Shown here: positions 8,455 to 17,005 of the stretch, piece after piece
Numbering within the stretch: position 1 is the stretch's first letter
Layout of the letters: the number at the start of each line of letters is the position of its first letter
Assembly (NCBI GenBank): GCA_017983695.1
Contig: JAGOAX010000010.1
Span: 175,094 to 239,093 of the forward strand
Length of the DNA stretch: 64,000 nucleotides
Reading direction: 5' to 3'
Source of the DNA: Ferruginibacter sp.
Lineage (GTDB): Bacteria; Bacteroidota; Bacteroidia; Chitinophagales; Chitinophagaceae
Program-made: the position numbers and the translations under genes
Notes under the pieces: generated by a model
Databases searched by the model: none
The model's input: only the letters and a program-made list of their open reading frames with translations
Told to the model about the DNA's origin: nothing

Positions 8455-9468
8455 ATGATGAAAAGATTTTTTATCGCCTTATTTATTTCTTCTGTTGCCA
8501 TTACAGCTATGGCACAGGATGCAACCGAACTGCACGAAACTGCCCGGACTTTTATGCGTCAGGGAGATTACAGTAACGCCATTTTGGTTTTAAACAGGGC
8601 TATAAAACTGCAACCCAACAATATTGAAATAGCAAAAGACCTGGGACTGAATTATTATTTTGCAAAAGACTTTACCAAAGCACTTGATATTTACAAACCC
8701 ATACTTGACAGGGTGGAGGCAGACGACCAGTGCTTCCAGGTTGCAGGTGATATTTATTTAGCACTGGATGATGCTAAAGAATGTGAAAAGGTTTACAAAA
8801 AAGGATTAAAAAAATTCCCGGAAAGCGGGCCATTGTATAACGAACTGGGGGAATTATTATGGGCACAAAAAGATTACAGCGCCATTAAACAATGGGAAAA
8901 AGGAATTGAAACTGACCCTGGGTTTTCAAAAAATTATTATAATGCCTGTAAATATTATTATTTTACCACCGATAAAGTATGGAGCATTTTATACGGTGAG
9001 ATTTTTTTAAACATCGAACCATCAAGCTCAACATCTCCCGAAATAAAAAATATTTTACTGGAAGGTTATAAAAAACTGTTTGCAGATGCAGACCTGGAAA
9101 AAAACAATACAGATAAAAACGGTTTTGTACAGGCTTTTGTGCAAACGATGAACAAACAGTCGGCACTGGCAGCAACCGGTATTAATGCAGAGTCGCTGAC
9201 CATGATAAGAACACGGTTTATACTGGATTGGTTTACCGGTTTTGAGAATAAATTTCCGTTTAAGCTTTTTGAACTGCAACGCCAGTTATTACAGGAAGGT
9301 ATGTTTGAAGCTTACAACCAATGGATATTTACTGCAGCGTATAATTTACCGGCTTATCAAAACTGGATAATATTAAATGCCTCAGAATACAACGAACTCT
9401 CCCGTTTTCAAAAAGGAAGGATATTTAAAATTCCTGCCGGGCAATACTACCACAAGCTGCTGCCGTGA
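8455..9468 (+). CDS. Secreted tetratricopeptide repeat protein
   Basis: A roughly 337-residue protein. I used the first of two adjacent ATG codons (8455, 8458); an upstream TTG is unlikely. A signal peptide ends in TAMAQ. TPR units follow from about residue 25 to 160 (for example GDYSNAILVLNRAIKLQPNN and AKDFTKALDIYKPIL). The C-terminal half has no recognisable domain. It is probably a periplasmic or outer-membrane-associated scaffold protein. The gene stands between DUF1015 and a small 2TM gene. Confidence 0.8.
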   Translation: MMKRFFIALFISSVAITAMAQDATELHETARTFMRQGDYSNAILVLNRAIKLQPNNIEIAKDLGLNYYFAKDFTKALDIYKPILDRVEADDQCFQVAGDIYLALDDAKECEKVYKKGLKKFPESGPLYNELGELLWAQKDYSAIKQWEKGIETDPGFSKNYYNACKYYYFTTDKVWSILYGEIFLNIEPSSSTSPEIKNILLEGYKKLFADADLEKNNTDKNGFVQAFVQTMNKQSALAATGINAESLTMIRTRFILDWFTGFENKFPFKLFELQRQLLQEGMFEAYNQWIFTAAYNLPAYQNWIILNASEYNELSRFQKGRIFKIPAGQYYHKLLP

Positions 9469-9511
9469 TTTTAATAAATTTTTTTTGTTATCTTGTTTAA
9501 AATAATTTTTT

Positions 9512-9787
9512 ATGGAAGAACAGCGTGACGAAAAACTATGGCAAATTGCAAAACGCAGAGCCGATTTCCAGGACAGCCTTATTAGTTTTATGGTGATAAG
9601 TGCCATTTGCTGGGCTATATGGTATTTTACGGCTGGCCGCAGGGGCATTAATACCGGTACGCCCTGGCCTTTATGGGTTATGCTGGGTATAGGCATTGGC
9701 CTGATATTGAAATTTATCAGGGCCTATAAAACAGATAAGGATACAATGACAGAAAGAGAATACGATAAGCTGAAGAACAAGAACTGA
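9512..9787 (+). CDS. Small 2TM-domain membrane protein
   Basis: A 91-residue protein with two hydrophobic segments (about residues 23-40 and 52-66) separated by a Gly/Arg-rich loop, flanked by charged cytoplasmic ends. This matches the 2TM domain seen in small Bacteroidota proteins, often linked to histidine-kinase or LytTR neighbours, which are absent here. Function unknown. Confidence 0.75.
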   Translation: MEEQRDEKLWQIAKRRADFQDSLISFMVISAICWAIWYFTAGRRGINTGTPWPLWVMLGIGIGLILKFIRAYKTDKDTMTEREYDKLKNKN

Positions 9788-9816
9788 TATTTTTTTTGAC
9801 GCTATAACGATTGCAT

Positions 9817-11604
9817 ATGAATGAGAATTCAAGAATATTTGATTGCATTGACAACCAACTGAACCACTTTGCAAAAAAAGATATGTTTGCCGCCAAAGAA
9901 AATGGTGAGTGGCAAACCTACAGTACCGCCGATGTAAAAGATATTGTAGATAAACTCAGCGCCGGTCTGTTACAACTTGGTGTAAGTGGTAACGATATGG
10001 TTATTGAAAACCAGGATAAAATTGCTTTGGTTTCAAAAAACCGGCCCGAGTGGTTGTTGCTTGATATGGCCTGCCAGCAAATTGGCGCTGCACTTTGCCC
10101 TGTTTACCCCACTACAAATATTAATGAACTGGAATTTATTTTTAATGACGCTTCGGTAAAATATGTTTTTGTAAGCGGACAGGATATTTTAGATAAAGTA
10201 AATAATATCCGTGACAGGATTCCCACTTTAAAGAACGTGTATAGTTTTGATGAGCTGCCTGGTGTTGACTATTGGAAGGTTATTTTAGCATCTGCCACAA
10301 CAGATACCCTGGCTAAACTCGTAAACATAAAAGCTGCTATAAAACCCGAACATTGTGCTACTATTATTTACACATCGGGTACTACCGGTACGCCAAAAGG
10401 TGTAATGCTAAGCCATAGAAATATTGTAACCAATGTCATTCATTCCAGAGCAACATTTCCTTTTAATGATAACCCCGATGCAAAAGCATTAAGTTTTTTA
10501 CCACTCAATCATATTTTTGAAAGAATGGTTTCTTACATCTATATCAACAGCGGCATTTCAATTTACTATGCCGAAAGTTTAGAAACCATTGCTGATAATT
10601 TAAGAGAAGTAAAACCAAATTTATTCACCACGGTACCCCGTTTACTGGAGAAAGTGTATGAAAAAATTATGGAAAAAGGCAGTCATCTTACAGGTGTTAA
10701 AAGAAAATTATTCGACTGGGCGGTAAGCCTCGGCAGTAAATACGATATTTTAAAAAGCGGCGGTTTTTGGTATAATATTCAACTGGCTATTGCCAATAAA
10801 ATAATTTTTAAAAAATGGCGTGAGGCGCTGGGTGGTAATATTGAATGCATTATTACTGGTGGTGCTGCCTGTCAGGTGAGGCTGTTAAGAGTTTTTAATG
10901 CTGCGCAGATTCCTATTTATGAAGGCTATGGCCCTACAGAAAACAGCCCGGTAATAAGTGTAAACTGCCGTAAAAAAGGCGGAACAAAATTTGGCACCGT
11001 TGGATTGGTTATTGAAGGACAGGAAGTAAAACTTGAAGCCGATGGAGAGATTTGTGTAAAAGGACCAAGTGTAATGATGGGTTATTACAAACGCCCTGAC
11101 TTAACTGCAGAAACTATTATTGACGGTTGGCTGCACACCGGCGATATAGGCGTATTTGAAGATGGTAAGTATTTAAAAATTACCGACCGTAAAAAAGAAT
11201 TGTTTAAAACAAGCGGCGGTAAATATGTTGCCCCACAGCCTATTGAAAATAAAATGAAGGAATCGCCTTTTGTTGAACAAATGATGATAGTTGGTGCCGA
11301 ACAAAAATTTGTTGGCGCATTGATAGTACCATCAATCCCTAATTTAAAAGAGTGGATGCAGCATAAAGGAATAAAATTCACTACTATTGAAGATGCTATT
11401 CATAATCCTAAAGTTTTAGACCTATACAGAGAGCTGATTGATTCCTTTAATACATTTTTTAACCATGTAGAGCAGGTTAAGAAGTTTGAACTTATGCCTA
11501 ACGAATGGACCATTGACAGCGGCGAACTTACCCCAACATTAAAACTGAAACGAAAAGTGATAATGGAAAAATATAAAGATATAGTTGAAAGAATCTATAA
11601 TTAA
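9817..11604 (+). CDS. Long-chain acyl-CoA synthetase (AMP-forming)
   Basis: A 595-residue adenylate-forming enzyme that activates fatty acids with ATP and CoA. Diagnostic motifs in order: TIIYTSGTTGTPKGVMLSH (AMP-binding P-loop), EGYGPTENSPV, GWLHTGDIG and ITDRKKELFKTSGGKYVAP (hinge and catalytic lysine region). I chose ATG 9817; a TTG two codons earlier is possible. The length and the insertion pattern fit the FadD15-like bacterial group. A GC-rich hairpin downstream probably ends the transcript. Confidence 0.92.
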   Translation: MNENSRIFDCIDNQLNHFAKKDMFAAKENGEWQTYSTADVKDIVDKLSAGLLQLGVSGNDMVIENQDKIALVSKNRPEWLLLDMACQQIGAALCPVYPTTNINELEFIFNDASVKYVFVSGQDILDKVNNIRDRIPTLKNVYSFDELPGVDYWKVILASATTDTLAKLVNIKAAIKPEHCATIIYTSGTTGTPKGVMLSHRNIVTNVIHSRATFPFNDNPDAKALSFLPLNHIFERMVSYIYINSGISIYYAESLETIADNLREVKPNLFTTVPRLLEKVYEKIMEKGSHLTGVKRKLFDWAVSLGSKYDILKSGGFWYNIQLAIANKIIFKKWREALGGNIECIITGGAACQVRLLRVFNAAQIPIYEGYGPTENSPVISVNCRKKGGTKFGTVGLVIEGQEVKLEADGEICVKGPSVMMGYYKRPDLTAETIIDGWLHTGDIGVFEDGKYLKITDRKKELFKTSGGKYVAPQPIENKMKESPFVEQMMIVGAEQKFVGALIVPSIPNLKEWMQHKGIKFTTIEDAIHNPKVLDLYRELIDSFNTFFNHVEQVKKFELMPNEWTIDSGELTPTLKLKRKVIMEKYKDIVERIYN

Positions 11605-11609
11605 ACCCC

Positions 11610-11636
11610 GGGCCGCAAATTGCGGCTCTTTTCTTT
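11610..11636 (+). terminator. Intrinsic terminator after the acyl-CoA synthetase
   Basis: GCCGC-AAATT-GCGGC forms a tight hairpin right after the stop codon, followed by TCTTTTCTTT. Confidence 0.7.
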
Positions 11637-11652
11637 GCATTATTTTTCATTT

Positions 11653-11666
11653 GTGATTCAGGTCAT
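11653..11666 (+). promoter_or_regulatory. Fnr-like box before the fasciclin gene
   Basis: TGAT-TCAG-GTCA is a one-mismatch version of the TGAT-N4-ATCA palindrome found at 19708, 20405 and 21679. Its centre lies about 29 bases before a TAGTTTTA -7-like element (11689-11696) and about 73 bases before the ATG, the geometry of an activator site near -41. Confidence 0.45.
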
Positions 11667-11732
11667 ATTTACAGCCGCTATGGCGTAGTAGTTTTATACC
11701 GAATAAATTTATTCAGGAAAAAACTATTATAT

Positions 11733-12299
11733 ATGAAAAGTAAAGTAACAACAGTAGTTGCAGCCGGATTGCTGGCATTGGCAATATCATGTAATTCAGG
11801 CGAACCACAATCTACCGCAACAACAGCAACAGAAGCTGCACCAGGTGCTGGCCAATCGGGTGTGCAGGATGATCAATCAGCAAAAAACGTAGTACAGGTT
11901 GCTGTTGGCAGTAAAGACCATACCACTTTAGTTGCAGCAGTTAAAGCAGCCGAACTTGTAGATGCATTAAGTAATGCCGGACCGTTTACTGTATTTGCAC
12001 CTACCAATGCTGCATTTGAAAAATTACCTGCCGGTACAGTTGATGGTTTATTAAAACCAGAAAAGAAAGATGACCTTATCAATATTTTACAATACCATGT
12101 TTCTGTTGGTGTATTTAAAGAAGATATGCTGCAGGATGGACAAAGCATTGGCCAGGTAAATGGAGACAATATCACTATCAGTAAAAAAGATGGTAAGTTA
12201 ATTGTAAATGGCACAGCAAATGTTATAGCTGCCGTACCGGCATCAAACGGTATTGTTTATGTAATTGATGCGGTATTATTACCTCCTGCCAAAAAATAA
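11733..12299 (+). CDS. Fasciclin (FAS1) domain lipoprotein
   Basis: A 188-residue envelope protein with a lipoprotein signal (Cys20 in LAISC) and a low-complexity Ala/Thr linker. One FAS1 domain spans about residues 50-186, recognisable by GPFTVFAPTNAAFEKLP, LQYHV and the ending VIDAVLLPP. FAS1 domains mediate adhesion or protein contact. The Fnr-like box upstream places it with the nitrous oxide genes that converge on it, but a role in that pathway is inference only. Confidence 0.88.
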   Translation: MKSKVTTVVAAGLLALAISCNSGEPQSTATTATEAAPGAGQSGVQDDQSAKNVVQVAVGSKDHTTLVAAVKAAELVDALSNAGPFTVFAPTNAAFEKLPAGTVDGLLKPEKKDDLINILQYHVSVGVFKEDMLQDGQSIGQVNGDNITISKKDGKLIVNGTANVIAAVPASNGIVYVIDAVLLPPAKK

Positions 12300-12321
12300 T
12301 TTATCCCTTAAAAACCACTTT

Positions 12322-12354
12322 AAAAGCATCCCGGAAATTTCGGTATGCTTTTTT
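12322..12354. terminator. Bidirectional terminator between fasciclin and globin genes
   Basis: AAAAGCAT and ATGCTTTT arms with an imperfect CCCG/CGGT extension form a hairpin flanked by A-runs and T-runs on both sides, between two convergent genes. Confidence 0.7.
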
Positions 12355-12359
12355 ATTAA

Positions 12360-12758
12360 TCAATATATTTTATCTACCGGAGAATATTCGTTTAATATTT
12401 TTATCTGCATTACTGTAGATATACTAATTGCCCTTTGCTTGGCCAGCTTGGCATTAGGACCTTTAAATAAGGCATCTACAGTTTTACAAAACAAATAATT
12501 CCATTGCTTAAAGTGCTCTGTTCGTAATGGCATCAGGCGATGCAGGTGTTTATGCAGTTCCATTGGGTTACCTTCGTATGTGCCGGTATAAAATAAGGTA
12601 TTCTCCCAAAAATTATACATAACCGGCAAATGCTTTTCCCAATTTACTTTAGCAATATCTGTAAAAATATAACCAATCGTTTCGTCTGTTTTTACTTTGT
12701 CGTAAAATTCATTCACCAGCAGTTCAATATCCTTTTTGCTTTCAATATCTTTTTTCAT
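12360..12758 (-). CDS. Group III truncated haemoglobin
   Basis: A 132-residue globin that likely binds oxygen or nitric oxide. The pattern ending PLRTEHFKQWNYLF places the proximal haem His, and the N-terminal VNEFYDKVKTDETIGYIFTD and the Trp-rich HLPVMYNFWENTLF are typical of group III trHbs. It is the last gene of the nos operon, 5 bases after the hemerythrin gene. Neighbouring nitric-oxide-linked genes suggest NO scavenging or sensing. Confidence 0.85.
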   Translation of the reverse strand: MKKDIESKKDIELLVNEFYDKVKTDETIGYIFTDIAKVNWEKHLPVMYNFWENTLFYTGTYEGNPMELHKHLHRLMPLRTEHFKQWNYLFCKTVDALFKGPNAKLAKQRAISISTVMQIKILNEYSPVDKIY

Positions 12759-12763
12759 GCTGC

Positions 12764-13201
12764 TTAATTTTGTGGCGTAAAATCAAAATTGCTTAATATC
12801 GCTTCGCTGCAGTGTTGCTGTATCAAAGGAAATAACACTCGTTCTTCTTTACGGATATGGTCATCTAATGCCTGGCCTAAAGTATCCAGTTCTTCAATTG
12901 TATTATTGGTTTTATCAAGAGAAAGAAACATTTTTTTTAATTGCTGATGCTCTGTAAAAATCTCTTCGGATATTTTATCAATTTCAGCATGTACACTTCT
13001 TACTTTATCAAGCATCCCCTCTTCATTTGTAAAATGCAGTTGCAGTGTTGCAGTAAACATCTGCAGTGCGTAGGCAACTTTTTCATTTAATGCAGTTGGC
13101 AATCCCTTATAAGTTGGCGCATCTTTCTTTAATAGTTGTGCCAGTATTAAAGCACTATGGTGTTCTCTCGATAGTGGTGCTAAAGCCTCATGTCTTTTCA
13201 T
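12764..13201 (-). CDS. Hemerythrin-like HHE domain protein
   Basis: A 145-residue four-helix protein with His at SREHHSAL, the pair in LHFTNEEG, His in TEHQQL, and DDHIRKEERVLFPLIQQH near the end, the set of ligands for a non-haem diiron site. It starts 2 bases after the nosY stop and is followed 5 bases later by the truncated globin, so both belong to the nos operon. It may bind oxygen or NO or supply iron; this is inferred from context. Confidence 0.85.
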   Translation of the reverse strand: MKRHEALAPLSREHHSALILAQLLKKDAPTYKGLPTALNEKVAYALQMFTATLQLHFTNEEGMLDKVRSVHAEIDKISEEIFTEHQQLKKMFLSLDKTNNTIEELDTLGQALDDHIRKEERVLFPLIQQHCSEAILSNFDFTPQN

Positions 13202-13203
13202 AA

Positions 13204-13971
13204 TTATAAATCTTTACGGTTGAACTTACGGACAGAGAGCCATAACGGAATTGCAATCCATAATGCCAATACAAAAAAAGATACCAGCAACCCGGTTTGT
13301 GTACCAAAGAAATTTTTAAATACAGCACCGGTATAGCCCATCAATGCAGACACATCCATTTTTAACAGGATGAGAATACGGCTGAGATCGATCGGGTTTA
13401 ATGCACTTACCCCAACCATTGCTTTTTCTAAAGGATAATCGGCAAACTGAAATAACAGGAACATCACCAGCCCGTCGAACAATAAAGAAAAATACAGCCA
13501 TAATAAAATAGTTACACCAATGCCTTTAGCCTTATCTCTTATTTTAACTGTTGCCAGCATTGCTATGGCAACAAAAATTATTGACAGCAGCAGGCCGGTG
13601 CCCAACATCATAAAACCTGTAGGTGTGGCTTCATACAATAATATAGGAATACCTGAGCCAACAAAAAATGCCAGGGCAAGGGAACTGGCCACACCACAAA
13701 AAATACTTAACCAGATCGTTTTTCTTTTTAAAGGCTGGCTTACCAACAGCTCTAAAAATTCCGCACTATTGTACACATAAATAGCAGCAAACAATATACT
13801 CACTAACGGAACCACAATTAAAATTATATTGAGTAAACTCAGCAATCCTTTTGCAGAATTATCTTCCAGGTTAAATATGCTGAAGGAGATCAACAATAAA
13901 AAGGCTGTATAAGCAAGCATGATCTTATTACGCAGAATATCGATGATCACATATTTTATTATCTTTTTCAT
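13204..13971 (-). CDS. nosY: ABC transporter permease of the nos cluster (NosY)
   Basis: A 255-residue integral membrane protein with about six hydrophobic segments. It overlaps the ATPase gene nosF by 4 bases (ATGA). The NosFY transporter with NosD is required to mature the CuZ centre of nitrous oxide reductase, probably by supplying sulfur across the inner membrane. The motif NSAEFLELLVSQPLKRKTIWLS is of the ABC-2 permease kind. Order nosD-nosF-nosY is the normal one. Confidence 0.9.
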   Translation of the reverse strand: MKKIIKYVIIDILRNKIMLAYTAFLLLISFSIFNLEDNSAKGLLSLLNIILIVVPLVSILFAAIYVYNSAEFLELLVSQPLKRKTIWLSIFCGVASSLALAFFVGSGIPILLYEATPTGFMMLGTGLLLSIIFVAIAMLATVKIRDKAKGIGVTILLWLYFSLLFDGLVMFLLFQFADYPLEKAMVGVSALNPIDLSRILILLKMDVSALMGYTGAVFKNFFGTQTGLLVSFFVLALWIAIPLWLSVRKFNRKDL

Positions 13972-14684
13972 ACAGCTTTTTCTTTTAGCATTATACTTGC
14001 TATTGCTTTAGCCAATTTTTCCTGCCCGGTATCTGCCCTTAAATCTTCGATGGTTTTATGAAAACATAATTGCCCGTCCTGCATATAAATTACCTGTGTT
14101 ATTAAATCATCCAGTTCGCTTAAAATATGAGAAGTTATTAAAACCAATTTCCCTTTTGTTTTCTCTGCAATAATTTTTTCTTTCAATATTTCAGCAGCAA
14201 CGGGATCTAAGCCTGCTGTAGGCTCATCTAAGATCAATACATCGGGATTAAACAAAAAAGCCAGGGCTGCACTTACTTTTTGCCGGGTACCTCCCGAAAG
14301 TGTACGCATCCGTTTACTCAGCAATTCATTTAATTTAAATTGCTGTATCAGATCTTCGTCGAGTGCTTCATTTTTTTTGCCCCGAATATCTTTCATCATG
14401 TCCAGAATTTGCCCAATGGTCATATTCTCGGGGTAGCGACCAATTTGAGGCATGTAACCAATATGTGAACGGTATTGCCAGTCGTGCAGAATATTTTTTC
14501 CGTTAAAAGTAATAAAGCCGCTGTTGCAAACCACCATACCTAAAATACTTTTAATTAAAGTTGTTTTACCACTGCCATTTGGCCCAATCAATGCAATACA
14601 TTCCCCTTTGTTACAGGTAACAGAAACATTATCCAGTGCTTTCAGCTTTCCAAAATTTTTCGAAACATTACTGGCTATTATCAT
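13968..14684 (-). CDS. nosF: ABC transporter ATPase of the nos cluster (NosF)
   Basis: A 238-residue ATPase with Walker A GPNGSGKT (residues 34-41), signature LSGGTRQKVSAAL and Walker B VLILDEPTAGLDP. It drives the NosY permease in nitrous oxide reductase maturation. It overlaps nosD and nosY by 4 bases each, so the three are translationally coupled. Confidence 0.93.
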   Translation of the reverse strand: MIIASNVSKNFGKLKALDNVSVTCNKGECIALIGPNGSGKTTLIKSILGMVVCNSGFITFNGKNILHDWQYRSHIGYMPQIGRYPENMTIGQILDMMKDIRGKKNEALDEDLIQQFKLNELLSKRMRTLSGGTRQKVSAALAFLFNPDVLILDEPTAGLDPVAAEILKEKIIAEKTKGKLVLITSHILSELDDLITQVIYMQDGQLCFHKTIEDLRADTGQEKLAKAIASIMLKEKAV

Positions 14685-15916
14685 AACGGTAGTGCTTTCA
14701 TTAGTGGATGATCGTCTTTTAAATTTTCCGGCGTAAGTGTTGGTAATATCTTTTCTGTTTTATCAAGCAGTGTTGTCATAAAACTCCGGAATAACATCAT
14801 TGCCGGTGGATTTTGCTCAACAATCATTGAGTACATACTTACCGGCCGGTAAGGAATATCGCCAATTTTATCTTTATTCAAATCATACCCATCATATTTA
14901 TCCCAGTAATTATAATTGAAAGTATTTAACACCAGGCTACCGTTCGTGCCTACATCAAATGTGTTGTTAATAAAATTGCTGTTGCTTAAACTAATATCCA
15001 TACAGCTGGCCTGTATCTTCATTGCCCAGCCGTTACTTTCAAAAATATTTTTCTCCATGGTAATGCGGCTGGCACCTTCCATGTGGATACCTATGGTATT
15101 TTTTTTAAAATGGTTGTTTTCAATATAACTGTCCGAAATTTCTTTCAATAACAAACCGTAGGCAGCGTCGCCCCAGTTCTCTTCAAAGTAATTATGAAAC
15201 ATTTTTACATTTTTGCTGAACATTACTGCCACACCTGCCCCATTATTTTTAAAGATGTTGGTTATATAAGCATCATTATTACTAAACATAAAATGTAACC
15301 CATAGCGCAGGTTTTTAACAGATGTATTGCGCCAGATAACAGAATTGGTTACAAATTCAAAATAAATACCGTCACGATGCCCTGAAACTGTATTAGCAAT
15401 TATTTTCATGCTGTCGCTTTTCCAGCAATGAATACCGTTGCCGCTTTGCTGCTCCTGTTCACCAAATGCTGTTAAGTGATTGTTTTCAATAGTGCAGTTG
15501 GTGCCGTATTGCGAATAGATACCAAAAAAAGTATCTTCCAGAATATTATTCCGTACAATAACATCCCGTACGTTGTAAATTTTTATTCCTGCATAATCTT
15601 CTATACTGGAAACGCCTGAATGAATTATTTTAAACCCGTCAACAAGTACACCATTTGCTTTAACAGAAATAATTTCGTATTGATGTTCGCCATCTAAAAC
15701 AGGATGATTGCTACCAATTAAGGCAATGGTTTTGGTAATAACTAAATTTTGTTCTTTATAATTTCCTGCATCTACTAAAACTGTATCGCCATTTACTGCT
15801 ATGGCTAATGCCTGTTGAATAGTTTTTACTGCCTGCTGCTTACCAACTTTTATTGTTTTTGCCCCTGCAGTAAAACTAAAAGCTAAAAAGAATAATATGT
15901 AGTAAAAAAATTTCAC
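14681..15916 (-). CDS. nosD: Nitrous oxide reductase maturation protein NosD
   Basis: A 411-residue periplasmic protein with a signal peptide ending in FTAGA and a right-handed beta-helix of parallel repeats (NNILEDTFFGIY, NNHLTAFG, NTVSGHRDGIYF and similar), as in NosD and CASH-domain proteins. NosD works with NosF and NosY to build the CuZ site. It overlaps nosL and nosF by 4 bases each. Confidence 0.93.
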   Translation of the reverse strand: MKFFYYILFFLAFSFTAGAKTIKVGKQQAVKTIQQALAIAVNGDTVLVDAGNYKEQNLVITKTIALIGSNHPVLDGEHQYEIISVKANGVLVDGFKIIHSGVSSIEDYAGIKIYNVRDVIVRNNILEDTFFGIYSQYGTNCTIENNHLTAFGEQEQQSGNGIHCWKSDSMKIIANTVSGHRDGIYFEFVTNSVIWRNTSVKNLRYGLHFMFSNNDAYITNIFKNNGAGVAVMFSKNVKMFHNYFEENWGDAAYGLLLKEISDSYIENNHFKKNTIGIHMEGASRITMEKNIFESNGWAMKIQASCMDISLSNSNFINNTFDVGTNGSLVLNTFNYNYWDKYDGYDLNKDKIGDIPYRPVSMYSMIVEQNPPAMMLFRSFMTTLLDKTEKILPTLTPENLKDDHPLMKALPL

Positions 15917-16353
15917 TGCTTAATTAATTCGTTCCAGTTAACAACAGCGCCTTGATAATGCTGCTGTATAAACTTTAAACTATCTGCACTTTCAAATGCC
16001 ACAATATTTCCTCCCATCGGGCTTCTGAGAGCTTCGCTTTTAAATAGTAATGCCTGCTTAATGTTTATCAACTTATGGTTGCCGGTAAAGTCAGTTATAT
16101 AAATATCTTTTATTGCTGCCTGCTGCAGGTCGTTGGTTTTTAAATAGCCGACCAGGCAATGCACATCATCAAACTTAAACTGCTTTCCTTTATTAGTAAC
16201 AATCTCTGCCCCAAACTTAGCATCGCTAATTGTCATCTTGCAGGAATAACAATTGTCGACACCTAATTTTAAAGGACCGGGAGCTGTATTGCACGACAAT
16301 AAACTCATTGCCGCTACAACTATTATCGCACTAAAAATATTTTTGTTTTTCAT
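15913..16353 (-). CDS. nosL: Copper chaperone lipoprotein NosL
   Basis: A 146-residue lipoprotein (lipobox SLLSC). I chose the ATG at 16353, which overlaps the TGA of the preceding gene (ATGA), instead of an earlier in-frame ATG that would place unrelated residues before the signal peptide. DNCYSCKMTISDAKFGAEIV carries the CxxCxM copper(I)-binding motif of NosL, and DVHCLVGYL is also characteristic. It delivers copper for nitrous oxide reductase assembly. Confidence 0.92.
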   Translation of the reverse strand: MKNKNIFSAIIVVAAMSLLSCNTAPGPLKLGVDNCYSCKMTISDAKFGAEIVTNKGKQFKFDDVHCLVGYLKTNDLQQAAIKDIYITDFTGNHKLINIKQALLFKSEALRSPMGGNIVAFESADSLKFIQQHYQGAVVNWNELIKQ

Positions 16354-16937
16354 TTTGATTTTTTTGCAAAGCGCCATGCTGCAATTACACATAAAAACAG
16401 TATCGCTCCTGCACCAACAAAAATCCAGCCGCCAATATCGGGCATTGAGTATGCACCAAAGTTGAGCAACTGTTTAAACCCAATAAGCGGTGGTTGATAG
16501 GCCATACCGGGAACAATAATTGCAGCATCAGGATTTAAATTATGCCCGTAATTATATTCCCAGCGCCAAAAATCGTACATCGCCAACACACCAAAACATA
16601 CAAATAGTACAAAAAGGATATTGAGTATTTTTCTTTTACCAATAAAACCGGTTACAATAAATGCTGCAGCAAAAAATCCAATTAAATAAGGCAGCACTGT
16701 AAACTCTATAAAGTCTTCGGTATGCAAAGTCTTCATACCTATGTAATGGTTAAGGCCATTTATAATATCTACGTTACCGCCTAATTTGTCGGGATAAATT
16801 AATAACATCAACCCTTCGGGGTATTGCGGTGCAACAAGGTCGATGCGCCACATCGGCACAAATAAGACAACAACTAATGCCAATCCGCAAAATATTAACA
16901 ACATTCTTATCCATTGCTGCAGTTGTACCTTTTTCAT
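16350..16937 (-). CDS. Unknown membrane protein in the nos operon
   Basis: A 195-residue protein with about four membrane segments (about residues 10-30, 82-102, 107-122 and 168-188). The loop between the first two is conserved-looking and faces the periplasm; it contains YPDKLGGNVDIINGLNHYIGM. Two His in that loop (NHYIGMKTLHTEDF) might bind metal. It sits between nosZ (68 bases upstream) and nosL (4-base overlap), so it is probably a nos accessory protein. I cannot name its family. Confidence 0.75.
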   Translation of the reverse strand: MKKVQLQQWIRMLLIFCGLALVVVLFVPMWRIDLVAPQYPEGLMLLIYPDKLGGNVDIINGLNHYIGMKTLHTEDFIEFTVLPYLIGFFAAAFIVTGFIGKRKILNILFVLFVCFGVLAMYDFWRWEYNYGHNLNPDAAIIVPGMAYQPPLIGFKQLLNFGAYSMPDIGGWIFVGAGAILFLCVIAAWRFAKKSK

Positions 16938-17005
16938 CTTTGCACTTTTAATGATTATAAAAAGGAACAGGGATAAACCCTGTTCCCTACTTCATGCTCA
17001 ACACT

